NCBI GenBank assembly: GCA_025965175.1
Contig: JAOPXL010000027.1
Coordinates: forward strand, 1-35,050
DNA from: Aeromicrobium sp.
GTDB taxonomy: Bacteria > Actinomycetota > Actinomycetes > Propionibacteriales > Nocardioidaceae
DNA length: 35,050 bases
Direction of reading: 5' to 3'
A program made the position numbers and the translations under genes. Below, one piece after another: positions 24,351 through 32,456 of this stretch (its first letter is position 1; every line of letters begins with the position of its first letter). Below the pieces are notes generated by a model that saw only the letters and a program-made list of their open reading frames with translations, did not search any database and was not told the DNA's origin.

Positions 24351-25706
24351 GTGGCGGTCAAGGCCCGGCGGGCCCGTGCAGGGGCGCGGCCCGCGATGTC
24401 CGAGGTGCGGCGTCGGCTGGCACGGGCCGTCGACGGCGCGACGCCGGCGCTGCTCGTCGTGGTCCTGCTGGCCCTGCTGATCCCCATCGCGACGGGGTCG
24501 GTGATCGGTGCCGCCGCCGCGCTGGGTCTGACTGTGCTGCTCATCGTCCTGGTGACCGTCGGCATCGAGCAGACCGCGACCGCCCTGCTCCTGGTCGCGG
24601 TCGCCATGGCGCCGATGAACAACGTCAAGCCCGTCGCGGCGATCAGCTTCGTGACGATGTCGGACGTGTTCTTCTTCCTGGGCGTGGGGCTGCTCCTCCC
24701 GATCCTCATGACGAAGGGGTTCCAGCGTCAGGCCCCGTTCCTGATCGGCGTGGCCGGGATCTTCGTCGTCGGGCTGGTCAGCTCCGCCGCCAGCGCGGAC
24801 CCGGTCGCGAGCCTCAACGGGCTGCTGCGCCTCGTGGTCGGCGCCCTGCTGCTGCCGATCGTGTTCATGCTGTGGCGTCCGGGTCAGCGGGTCCTGGTGG
24901 CGTTCGCGGGGGCGTACGTCCTGGGCACCGCGATCAGCGTCGCGAAGGGCCGCATCAGCGGGGTCACCTCGACCGACGGCCGCTTCGGCGGTCTCACCGA
25001 GCACCCCAACATCCTCGGCCTCACCGGCATGCTCGCGGTCACCCTGGTGCCGTTCCTGTTCGCCGCGCTCCCGGGCGCGTACCGCTGGGCGGCGTTGGCC
25101 GCGGGCGCGGTGTGCGCCTACGGCATCTGGATCAGCGGGAGCCGAGCCGCGCTGGTGGGCACCGTCGTGGTCGCTGTGGTCTACCTGCTGCTGTCGCGCC
25201 GGGTCGAGCACGCGCTGGTGTTCTTCGGGCTCAGCATCATCCCGGTCTACGTCGTGGGTCAGACGCTCGCGTCGGGAGTCGTGGACTCCAGCCCGCTGGG
25301 TCGCCTGCAGGGCGGTGGGTCGGCGACGCTCTCGGACGTCGACCGGCAGAACCTCGCCCGGGTCGCGTGGGACAACTTCGTCTCCCACCCGATCATCGGC
25401 ACGGGGTTCGGCGACGCGTCGATCGCGCACAACATCTACCTGCAGGTCGCGGCGGCCGGCGGCGTCCTCGCGCTGGTCTGCTATCTCGGGATCCTGTTCG
25501 CCACAGCGCGTCAGCCGTTGCTGCTCGGCGCGCCCTACTCCCTGCTGGCGCTGCCGGCGATGGGCTACGCCCTGGTCGGTCCGCTGACGCCGCTGCTGTG
25601 GGACCGCTACATCTGGTGCGTGCTGGCCCTGCCGTTCCTCCTCGATCGCCCCGGGCCGCAGGAGGTCCCGTCCGCGGCCGGGACGACCCCGGAGGTCCGC
25701 CGATGA
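24351..25706 (+). CDS. O-antigen polymerase/ligase-like membrane protein (Wzy)
   Basis: A 451-residue protein with about ten hydrophobic helices. Two marks of the O-antigen ligase/polymerase family are visible: RFGGLTEHPNILGLTGMLA near the middle and HPIIGTGFGDASIAHNIYLQVAAAGG near the C-terminus, a periplasm-facing loop with the essential-type histidine. It should polymerise repeat units or transfer the glycan to its acceptor. The start may be GTG 24351 or ATG 24396, the latter giving MSEVRRRLARAV; the longer upstream frame reads through the kinase tail. The end overlaps the dehydratase gene (ATGA). Confidence 0.85.
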   Translation: MAVKARRARAGARPAMSEVRRRLARAVDGATPALLVVVLLALLIPIATGSVIGAAAALGLTVLLIVLVTVGIEQTATALLLVAVAMAPMNNVKPVAAISFVTMSDVFFFLGVGLLLPILMTKGFQRQAPFLIGVAGIFVVGLVSSAASADPVASLNGLLRLVVGALLLPIVFMLWRPGQRVLVAFAGAYVLGTAISVAKGRISGVTSTDGRFGGLTEHPNILGLTGMLAVTLVPFLFAALPGAYRWAALAAGAVCAYGIWISGSRAALVGTVVVAVVYLLLSRRVEHALVFFGLSIIPVYVVGQTLASGVVDSSPLGRLQGGGSATLSDVDRQNLARVAWDNFVSHPIIGTGFGDASIAHNIYLQVAAAGGVLALVCYLGILFATARQPLLLGAPYSLLALPAMGYALVGPLTPLLWDRYIWCVLALPFLLDRPGPQEVPSAAGTTPEVRR

Positions 25707-26725
25707 GTGCCGGCCTCGACCTGCGCCCCACCGCCCTGATCACCGGCGTCTCGGGCCAGGACGGGATGTACCTCGCGCGCCACCTCCTGTCGCAGGGCTG
25801 GCGGGTCGTCGGCACGGTCCGGCCCGGCATCTCCTCGATCGCGCGCACGGCGCCCTACCTCACGGGCGTCGAGATCGTCGAGCACGACCTCGTAGACACC
25901 GCCGGGTTCGGCGAGCTGCTGAGCCGCGTCGTCCCCCGAGCGGTCTTCAACCTCGCCGCGTTCAGCGCCGTCGGTCGCAGCTGGAACGAGCCGGGACTGG
26001 CCTCGCGCACCAACATGGTCGCGGTCGTCGAGATGCTCCAGTGCCTGCTGCGGCACCGGGACAAGAACGCCCAGGACGTGCGCTTCTTCCAGGCCTCGAC
26101 CGCGGAGATCTTCGGCAGCGACGTCGACGGCGCCCTCGACGAGGCGACGCCACACCGGCCGCGGACGCCCTACGCGATCGCGAAGAGCGCGGCGCACCAC
26201 GCGGTCATCAGCTATCGCGAGCGCTACGGCCTGTTCGCGTGCAACGGCGTCCTGTTCAACCACGAGAGCCCGTTCCGTGGCCAGCAGTTCGTGGCCGGCA
26301 AGATCTCCCACGCCGCGGCCGCGGCCGCCTCCGGGCGCCACCTGACCGTCTCGCTGGGCGACCTCGACGTCGAGCGGGACTGGGGCTCGGCGGCCAACTA
26401 CGTCGTCGCGATGGCCGCCGTGCTGGCCCACGACGTGCCCGGCGACTACGTCATCGGCACCGGCACGACCCACACCCTGCGCGACATGCTGCGCTCGGCG
26501 TTCGCCGCGGTGGGCCGCGACGACTTCGAGGACCACGTCGAGCTGCTGCCGCACCTGTGGAGCGCCACCCAGGCCAAGGCCCTGCTGGCCGATCCGGGTA
26601 AGGCGCGACGGGAGCTGGGCTGGGCGGCCACGACGACGTTCGACGAGCTGATCGCCGAGATGGTCGCGATCGACGTGGAGCGCATCCGGACCGGCGTCGC
26701 GGAGTCGGAGACCTACCTGCGGTGA
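25703..26725 (+). CDS. GDP-mannose 4,6-dehydratase-like enzyme
   Basis: A 340-residue extended SDR. The NAD(P) loop is GVSGQDGMYL (15-24), the Gmd hallmark, followed by NLAAFSAVGRSW (83-94), catalytic STAEIFG (132-138) and Y157/K161 in TPYAIAK. NHESPFRG in the later half is also a Gmd feature. The reaction is conversion of GDP-D-mannose to GDP-4-keto-6-deoxy-D-mannose, the precursor of rhamnose, fucose, talose and perosamine. The overlap with the Wzy gene and the GGAGG ahead of ATG 25703 put it in that operon. A dedicated 4-reductase is not next to it; one of the other SDR genes could serve. Confidence 0.87.
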   Translation: MSAGLDLRPTALITGVSGQDGMYLARHLLSQGWRVVGTVRPGISSIARTAPYLTGVEIVEHDLVDTAGFGELLSRVVPRAVFNLAAFSAVGRSWNEPGLASRTNMVAVVEMLQCLLRHRDKNAQDVRFFQASTAEIFGSDVDGALDEATPHRPRTPYAIAKSAAHHAVISYRERYGLFACNGVLFNHESPFRGQQFVAGKISHAAAAAASGRHLTVSLGDLDVERDWGSAANYVVAMAAVLAHDVPGDYVIGTGTTHTLRDMLRSAFAAVGRDDFEDHVELLPHLWSATQAKALLADPGKARRELGWAATTTFDELIAEMVAIDVERIRTGVAESETYLR

Positions 26726-26793
26726 CTTGTGGGGCTCCGTCTCGTTGTCACTGCCAGACGGGTCCTGCCGTCGAGGATCGAGAGGCACACAGC

Positions 26794-27609
26794 ATGATGC
26801 GCAGCATCCCCTGGGCGGCCCGGCGGGTCGGTCAGACCGTCGGACACTTCGACAACGGCGGTCGCCTGCTGGTCGACCTGGCTCGCCAGTCCGTGACCGG
26901 CCGGCCCGAGGAGATCACCTTCCGGATGCGGAGCGGGGCCGTCGTGACGATCCCCAACCGCCCCGGTGCCCGGGTGCCGATCTACGAGATCTTCGTCGAG
27001 GACGAGTACCGTCTGGGCTGGTTCACCGACGACCTCGGTGAGTCTCCGGTCGCCCTCGACATCGGCGCGCACGTCGGCTGCTTCTCGGTCGCGTTCGCCG
27101 AGCGCCACCCCGGAGCCCGGGTCGACGCCTACGAGGCGTCCCCCTCGACCGCGACCTATCTGCAGCGCAACGTCACCGACAACGGCATGCAGGCCCGCGT
27201 GCACAGCAACAACCTCGCCGTGCAGGCCGTCGCCGGCGAGCTGACGCTGGCGGACAACGGTGCCGCGAGCGGCCACAACGGCGTCCTGCACCTGACCGCG
27301 GACAGTCGCAACGTCACGGTGCCCAGCATCGCGATGCTCGAGGCGCTGACGATCAGCGGCCGGTCCGCCGACCTCGTCAAGATCGACACCGAGGGCGGTG
27401 AGTACGACATGGTGCTCGGCTCCCGGCCCGAGGACTGGGGCGGCGTCCGCCGGGTCGTGCTGGAGTATCACGACCTGCCGGGTCACTCGTGGGAGGAGCT
27501 CGAGACGTTCTTCGCCGCGGCAGGCCTCAGCCTGGTCCACCGGGAGAAGTTCGCCGAGCGCCTCGGCATGGCGTGGCTGTCCCGGGACCCGCTGGCCCCG
27601 CCGGCCTGA
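26794..27609 (+). CDS. FkbM-family methyltransferase
   Basis: A 271-residue FkbM-type methyltransferase. ALDIGAHVGCFSVAFAE (about 88-104) is motif I, DAYEASPSTATYL gives the acidic ribose-binding residue, and LVKIDTEGGEYDMVLG is the FkbM block. The N-terminal 80 residues include VTIPNRPGARVPIYEIFVEDEYR split over strands. The start is ATG 26794 with GAGAGG eight bases upstream; ATG 26797 is possible. The next gene follows after ten bases. It is a second FkbM enzyme in this island and may methylate a different hydroxyl from that of the copy at 13813-14538. Confidence 0.87.
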   Translation: MMRSIPWAARRVGQTVGHFDNGGRLLVDLARQSVTGRPEEITFRMRSGAVVTIPNRPGARVPIYEIFVEDEYRLGWFTDDLGESPVALDIGAHVGCFSVAFAERHPGARVDAYEASPSTATYLQRNVTDNGMQARVHSNNLAVQAVAGELTLADNGAASGHNGVLHLTADSRNVTVPSIAMLEALTISGRSADLVKIDTEGGEYDMVLGSRPEDWGGVRRVVLEYHDLPGHSWEELETFFAAAGLSLVHREKFAERLGMAWLSRDPLAPPA

Positions 27610-27619
27610 GCGACCGCAC

Positions 27620-28837
27620 GTGACCCGACTTCCGTCGCGCCTGCAACCGTTGTGGCCCCTCGTCAAGCGGCTGCACCGCGCGGCCTCGCTCTGGTCGGGG
27701 TTCGTCGGCCGCGGCACCCGGTGGCTGCAGGGCGACCGGGCGCTGCCGCGCCGTGGGACGTACTCGGTGGACCGGACGCAGGCGCTCGAGCCCGACGCCG
27801 TGACGATCGTCCGCGCGCCCGCGGGCGAGACGATCCGGCGACCCGTCGCGACGGGCGCACCGGCCGAGCACTGGGTGTTCGCGGCGAAGCGGTCGTTCGA
27901 CGTGCCGGCCCGCTCGATGATGGACATCGCCTCGGGGACTGTGGTCGGGCACTACGGGGCGGTCGTGACCCCCGGCGGCACCCTCGACTTCGAGACCAGC
28001 GACTACTTCGGCGTCGACACCTGGCGTGAGCACCCGATGTACCTGCGCCGCCGCCTGCCCGAGATCCAGGACGTCGACGGCACGGTGCTGGTGCTGGCGA
28101 CGCGGGGCGGGCACAACAATTACTACCACTTCCTGCTCGACGTGCTGCCGCGCTTCGGCGTGCTGGAGGAGACGATGCCGGGCCGCGAGGTGGATGCGCT
28201 CTACGTGCCGACCGCCACGGCCTGGCAGAAGACCCTTCTGGGGCTCGCTGGCCTGGACGGCATCCCCGCGATCAATGCCGGGGCGGACGCGGCGGTCCGC
28301 GCCACCCGGCTGCTCGTCCCCTCCCTGCCCAACCCGCAGGAGGTCGCCCCGCCGGCCGCGGTGTCCTGGCTGCGGGCGCGGCTGCGACCCAGCCCGGACG
28401 CCGGGAAGACACCGCGGCGGGTCTACGTCACGCGCGGACAGCGGCCCAACTCCCGGCGGCTCGTGCGCGAGGAGGAGACCCTGGCGCTGCTGGAGCGGCA
28501 GGGCTTCGTGTGCGTCGAGCCCGGGGGGCTGTCACCCCAGGAGCAGATCGACCTGTTCTCGGGTGCGGAGGTCGTGGTGGCGCCGCATGGGGCCGCGATG
28601 ACCAACCTGCTGTTCGTCCCGCCGGGCACGCGCGTCCTCGAGCTGTTCGACCCGAGCTACGTCAACCAGGCGTTCTGGGCGATCACCCAGGCGATCCCGG
28701 ACACCCGCTACCGCTACCTCGTCGCCGACGGCGCCGAGCGGCACGGACCGGGTGACCCGATGAACAAGATCCTGGTGGACATCGACATCCCCCCGGCCGC
28801 CGTGGCCGACGCGGTGGACGCCCTGCTGACGGACTGA
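27620..28837 (+). CDS. GT61-family glycosyltransferase (DUF563)
   Basis: A 405-residue protein of glycosyltransferase family 61. The marks are RGGHNNYYHFLLDVLPR (about 155-171), VYVTRGQRPNSRRLVRE and the C-terminal PHGAAMTNLLFVPPGTRVLELF. Family members move sugars such as xylose or other pentoses in plants and mixed sugars in bacterial surface glycans; the donor here is unknown. The start is GTG 27620; the longer frame upstream reads through the FkbM gene. No strong ribosome site is visible, so translation may be coupled to the FkbM gene ten bases before. It ends 18 bases before the convergent sugar transferase. Confidence 0.83.
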   Translation: MTRLPSRLQPLWPLVKRLHRAASLWSGFVGRGTRWLQGDRALPRRGTYSVDRTQALEPDAVTIVRAPAGETIRRPVATGAPAEHWVFAAKRSFDVPARSMMDIASGTVVGHYGAVVTPGGTLDFETSDYFGVDTWREHPMYLRRRLPEIQDVDGTVLVLATRGGHNNYYHFLLDVLPRFGVLEETMPGREVDALYVPTATAWQKTLLGLAGLDGIPAINAGADAAVRATRLLVPSLPNPQEVAPPAAVSWLRARLRPSPDAGKTPRRVYVTRGQRPNSRRLVREEETLALLERQGFVCVEPGGLSPQEQIDLFSGAEVVVAPHGAAMTNLLFVPPGTRVLELFDPSYVNQAFWAITQAIPDTRYRYLVADGAERHGPGDPMNKILVDIDIPPAAVADAVDALLTD

Positions 28838-28855
28838 GCCGCGGTCCGCCGGGGC

Positions 28856-29632
28856 TCAGGCCTCGACGGCCGGGCGGTCGACGACGGGGAAGACCTGCTG
28901 GACCAGGCCGCCCGTGAGCTGGGGCGCGGAGGTGCTGATCGTCAGGTCGACCGGCGGTGCCTGGACGATCGAGCCGGAGGTGTGACGGTCGATCAGGGCC
29001 AGCACGTCCTGACAGCTCAGGCTGGGCCGCAGGTGCAGCACGATGAGGATCGTCAGGGCGATGATCTTGATGTCGAGCAGGACGGAGTAGGAGCGCAGGC
29101 AGCCGCGGCTGTAGGCGCCCTCGAGATCGAGCCGCTCGCGGTCGGAGAGCACCTGGCGACCCACGAGCTGGGCGGGGCCGGTCAGGCCGGCCGGGGTCAG
29201 GAAGCGGTCGCCCGCGTTGCCGTGCTCCTCCGCGAGGCAGTCCATCACGTTCTGGGGAAGGGGACGGTTGCCGACCATGCTCATCTCGCCGCGCAGGATG
29301 TGCAGGAACTGGGGCAGCTCCGTGACGCCGAAGCGTTCCAGGAGGCGACCGGGCCGGGTGTAGAGCGGTGAGTCCGGCGGGATGTTGAGGAAACGGACGT
29401 TGTCGTCGCACGGCACGGTGTCGCGGTTGACGAGCTCGGCGGCGTTGCGGACCATCGTGCGGAACTTGATGATCCGGATCGGCTCGGCCGTCGTGACCTT
29501 GCGCATCGAGGCGTAGAAGATGGGTCGGCCCGACATCAGCAGGACCAGCAGGGCGCCGAGCAGGACCGTCGGAACCCACACGAGCCCGCCGGCGATGCAC
29601 AGGGCGAGGTCGAAGAACCGTTTGCTCCTCAT
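28856..29632 (-). CDS. Bacterial sugar transferase (initiating phosphoglycosyltransferase type), motif variant
   Basis: A 258-residue PF02397 protein. A hydrophobic re-entrant helix at about 7-33 is followed by IKFRTM (55-60), then RFGVTELPQFLHILRGEMSMVGNRP (100-124). In active monotopic enzymes such as PglC and WcaJ the central block reads S-L-D-E-L-P-Q and ends G-P-R-P. Here the nucleophilic aspartate position is T104, E105 is kept, and GPRP is GNRP. It would link the first sugar phosphate to undecaprenyl phosphate. If the Asp is truly needed, activity would be altered. ATG 29632 overlaps the SDR stop, so it is the third gene of the 31586-28856 operon. Confidence 0.85.
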   Translation of the reverse strand: MRSKRFFDLALCIAGGLVWVPTVLLGALLVLLMSGRPIFYASMRKVTTAEPIRIIKFRTMVRNAAELVNRDTVPCDDNVRFLNIPPDSPLYTRPGRLLERFGVTELPQFLHILRGEMSMVGNRPLPQNVMDCLAEEHGNAGDRFLTPAGLTGPAQLVGRQVLSDRERLDLEGAYSRGCLRSYSVLLDIKIIALTILIVLHLRPSLSCQDVLALIDRHTSGSIVQAPPVDLTISTSAPQLTGGLVQQVFPVVDRPAVEA

Positions 29633-30354
29633 GGGGTGATCTCCTCACTGGTGGTGCGCGGGTCGCCCAGCTGTGTGCCAGCTGCCGACGGGGCGCCGGC
29701 GGAGCCGGTGACCGAGCCGAGCGCGACGCTGATCCCCCGAAGCACGAGCCACATCCGCGCGTCGAGCCCGACGACGCGGGAGCGCGGCGCCGCGGCGGCC
29801 GACTCCACGAGTCGGACCAGGCGGGTGTACCGGGTGTAGAGCCGGTGCCACGGGCGGGTCACGGACACGTCCGCCACGAGCCGTCCGGGATAGAGCACCG
29901 AGACCTCGGCGCGGTGACGGGCGGCCACCTCGCGGAGGGCGCGCTCGACGACGTTCTTCCAGCCACCGTAGTAGCGGCGGTCCGGACCGGGCGCGAGCGC
30001 GATGACGGTCGAGACCAGCACGACGGCGGCGGTCGGGGCGGCCGCGAGGAGGCGGTCCACGATCGCCAGGTCGCGGTCGACGGCCGACGTGTCGGCGATG
30101 GGGTCGACCGGCGTGCCGGGATCGGTCGGGTGCACCGGGCCGAGTGCGCAGACCAGGATGCGTACGGGGCGACCGTGCGGCTCGACGTGGTCGGCTGCCA
30201 GCACGATCTCGGCTCCCGAGCCGGTGAGCGCGATCGCGTCGGCCTCGTGCCGGGCCACGGCGATGACGGACTCGCCGCGCTGGACCGCCGCCGTCACCAG
30301 TGCGTGGCCCAGCCGGGTGCGTGGTCCGACGACGATCGTCACGACATCGCTCAT
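29629..30354 (-). CDS. SDR-like nucleotide-sugar reductase
   Basis: A 241-residue protein of the atypical/extended SDR group. The N-terminal loop reads VVGPRTRLGHAL, in which the middle glycine of GxxGxxG is T13. The active-site set is S115 in VLVSTV and Y129/K133 in YGGWK. Position between a GT4 enzyme and an initiating sugar transferase recalls the WbpV/WbuB-type gene groups, where the SDR makes a 4-keto reduction of a UDP-deoxy-sugar such as UDP-QuiNAc. The assignment of that role is inference. ATG 30354 and the stop both overlap neighbours by four bases. Confidence 0.72.
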   Translation of the reverse strand: MSDVVTIVVGPRTRLGHALVTAAVQRGESVIAVARHEADAIALTGSGAEIVLAADHVEPHGRPVRILVCALGPVHPTDPGTPVDPIADTSAVDRDLAIVDRLLAAAPTAAVVLVSTVIALAPGPDRRYYGGWKNVVERALREVAARHRAEVSVLYPGRLVADVSVTRPWHRLYTRYTRLVRLVESAAAAPRSRVVGLDARMWLVLRGISVALGSVTGSAGAPSAAGTQLGDPRTTSEEITP

Positions 30355-31586
30355 CGCGCGGCCCCCTGCAGGATGCGCTCGAAGGAGTCCGCCAGCTCGG
30401 GCAGGCCGAACTCCTCCTCGGCGAGGGCGCGCGAGGCGGCGCCCAGCGTCTGCAGCCGTCCGGGATCGCCCAGCAGCTCGGCGGCCCAGGCCGCGGCCTC
30501 GGGCACTGCGTCGGCCCGCGGCGCCCACACACCGCCGCCGGCGCGCTCGATGAGCTCGGCGGCGAGGTTCTCGGCGGGCATCAGGCCCAGCACCGGCCGG
30601 CCGGAGCTCAGGTAGGACAGCGTCTTGGACGGGACGGAGAACGCACCCGCGTCCTGCTCGAGCAGGACGACCAGCAGGTCGCCGGACGACAGGACCTCGG
30701 AGAGCCGCTCGTAGGGCTGGTAGGGCAGCAGGGTCAGCGGGACGTCGAGCCGGGCCGACTCGGTGCGCAGGAGGTCGGCTGCCGGGCCGTCGTTGACGAC
30801 GACCAGCCGGACGTCACGACCGGCGTCGATCACGCCGCGGGCGAGCCGCACGAGCAGGGCGGGGTCGTGCTTGAGGCCCAGGTTGCCCGAATAGAGCAGA
30901 GTCAGGGTGTCGTCGAGCCGGTGCTCGACGGACCAGTCGTTCTTCCGCTCGACCGGGACGATCTCGTCGAGCGGGGCCCAGTTGGGGATCACGGTCGTCT
31001 TGTGGCCCGTGCCCCACTGCTCGTGGACCTCGGCGACCGAGGCCGAGATCGCCACGACCGCTCGCGCGCGCCGCGAGGACCAGCGCTCGCTGACCTCGAT
31101 CGCCTCGGCGACGACGCGGTAGCCCTTCGACAGCTTGGCGCCGGCGAACGAGCGCACCGCGACGCAGTAGACGTCCTGGTGCCACAGCACCCACGGGATG
31201 CGGGAGACCATCATGGCCAGCGCGAACACCGCCAGCGTTGCGACCTGCACGTTCGACATCAGTGCCACGTCGGGGCGCTCACGACGTACGTGCCGGGCCA
31301 GCTCGACACCCGCGCGCAGCTCCTGCAGGAGGCGGACGGCGAACCGCTTGTCCACGACGACGCCGCGGCTGATCGAGTCGAAGCGCAGCGTCTCGCCCGC
31401 GACGGCCTCCAGGTTGCCCTTGCCCGAGACGTACGCCTCGGAGTAGGAGTGCGTCACGTCGTGACCGCGGCGGGCGAGCTCGCGGCTCAGCTCAACCTGG
31501 AACGGGTGCCCGCTGTAGTCGTGCACCAGCAGGCGCAGCCGATTGCGACCGCGGCGGGAGGGGCCGAGGGGGTCGACTTCGCTCAT
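30351..31586 (-). CDS. WbuB/WcaI-like GT4 glycosyltransferase
   Basis: A 411-residue GT-B enzyme. The N-terminus LLVHDYSGHPFQVELSRELARRGHDVTHSY, split between first strand and helix, is typical of the WbuB/WcaI group, as is PNWAPLDEI mid-protein and LYSGNLGLKHDPALLVRLA at the donor domain start. GDLLVVLLEQDAGAFSVPSKTLSYLSSG carries the sugar-nucleotide site (E and the later S/K-T). WbuB moves fucosamine-type sugars in E. coli; here the donor is unknown but may be the sugar made by the neighbouring SDR. ATG 31586 has GGAGAG five bases upstream; a 19-residue-longer form from 31643 is less likely. Confidence 0.85.
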   Translation of the reverse strand: MSEVDPLGPSRRGRNRLRLLVHDYSGHPFQVELSRELARRGHDVTHSYSEAYVSGKGNLEAVAGETLRFDSISRGVVVDKRFAVRLLQELRAGVELARHVRRERPDVALMSNVQVATLAVFALAMMVSRIPWVLWHQDVYCVAVRSFAGAKLSKGYRVVAEAIEVSERWSSRRARAVVAISASVAEVHEQWGTGHKTTVIPNWAPLDEIVPVERKNDWSVEHRLDDTLTLLYSGNLGLKHDPALLVRLARGVIDAGRDVRLVVVNDGPAADLLRTESARLDVPLTLLPYQPYERLSEVLSSGDLLVVLLEQDAGAFSVPSKTLSYLSSGRPVLGLMPAENLAAELIERAGGGVWAPRADAVPEAAAWAAELLGDPGRLQTLGAASRALAEEEFGLPELADSFERILQGAAR

Positions 31587-31726
31587 CTGCACTCTCCGGG
31601 GTCTGCGGACCCTGGGGGGTGGGGACGCTCGACGCATGGTCAAACGAGGTCAGGTGACGAAGGTTACGAAGATGTCAGGACCGTCCCGGACGTTTTGAGA
31701 CCGATCATGCGGGGAAACGGATCGGG

Positions 31727-32407
31727 TCAGCGGAAGTCGAGCAACATCGTGTCGGGCGGCTCGACCTCGTGGCTGAGCCCCGACTTGTCGACCCGGGCGC
31801 GGGCGCACATCGTCTCGTGCCGCAGCCGCAGGAACCCGGTCTGGGCGCCGTAAGCCATGAAGAGGTCGCGGACCTGGGCCAGCGCCGCCTCGCCGACCGT
31901 CGGGTGCTTGGTCTCCTGCGCGAACCGCAGCAGGCCCGGGAGGTCGAGCTTCTCCCACGTGCCGACCTCGTGGGTCTCGACCTCGTGGAACAGGCCGGAC
32001 GCGCCGAACGTGTCGACCGGCGTGGCGCCGGGGTCGCGGACCCCGGTGATCTCGCGGAGCTTGCGCATCCATGGGATCGAGTCGTCGTGCCGCTGCGAGA
32101 TCGTGGACAGCAGGCCGTCGGGGCGCAGTACGCGGGCGTACTCCGCGAGCGCCGACGGGGACTCCCGCAGTTCCGGGCAGATCACGACGTCGAACGCGTC
32201 GCCGAGGAACGGCAGCCGCTCGCCGGCCGAGCGGACGTACTGGATGTCGGGGTGGCGGCTAGCCGTGACGTCGTCACCCGCGATCACGACCTCGTGCCCC
32301 TGCTCGGCGAGCTGATAGGCCAGCGAGCCGTCACCGAGGTGCAGGACACAGGCCAGACGGTCCCCGACCAGCCACTTTGCCGTGCGATCTTCGGGGGAGT
32401 CGTTCAT
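31727..32407 (-). CDS. Methyltransferase-like protein
   Basis: A 226-residue protein of the methyltransferase type 11 class. VLHLGDGSLAYQLAEQGHEVVIAG (split) occupies the motif I position with HLGDGSLA in place of DxGxGxG, so SAM binding is less certain. Later parts are usual: ERLPFLGDAFDVVICPELRESPSALAEYARVLRPDG. The ATG start at 32407 is seven bases after TAGCCT on the minus strand (leaderless). It is divergent from the Fic-fold gene and marks the end of the glycan island. Function and acceptor are unknown. Confidence 0.75.
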   Translation of the reverse strand: MNDSPEDRTAKWLVGDRLACVLHLGDGSLAYQLAEQGHEVVIAGDDVTASRHPDIQYVRSAGERLPFLGDAFDVVICPELRESPSALAEYARVLRPDGLLSTISQRHDDSIPWMRKLREITGVRDPGATPVDTFGASGLFHEVETHEVGTWEKLDLPGLLRFAQETKHPTVGEAALAQVRDLFMAYGAQTGFLRLRHETMCARARVDKSGLSHEVEPPDTMLLDFR

Positions 32408-32456
32408 TGTTCGAAGGCTACCGGGCTGCGTGACAGGCTGCCGGTACGCTTCGGGC
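32408..32456. promoter_or_regulatory. Divergent pair of leaderless promoters
   Basis: In this 49-base gap the minus strand has TAGCCT (32415-32420) seven bases before the methyltransferase ATG, and the plus strand has TACGCT (32445-32450) six bases before the GTG of the Fic-fold gene. Neither gene has a visible ribosome binding site, which supports leaderless transcripts in both directions. Confidence 0.55.

Noticed and set aside
25703-26725. UDP-glucose 4-epimerase reading of the dehydratase
   Set aside because: GVSGQDG and STAEIFG are Gmd-type motifs, with Thr-Glu in the active site as in dehydratases.
31587-31726. Promoter in the gap before the WbuB-like gene
   Set aside because: TAACCT is present on the minus strand but has no suitable -35 or spacing that I can defend, so no feature was listed.
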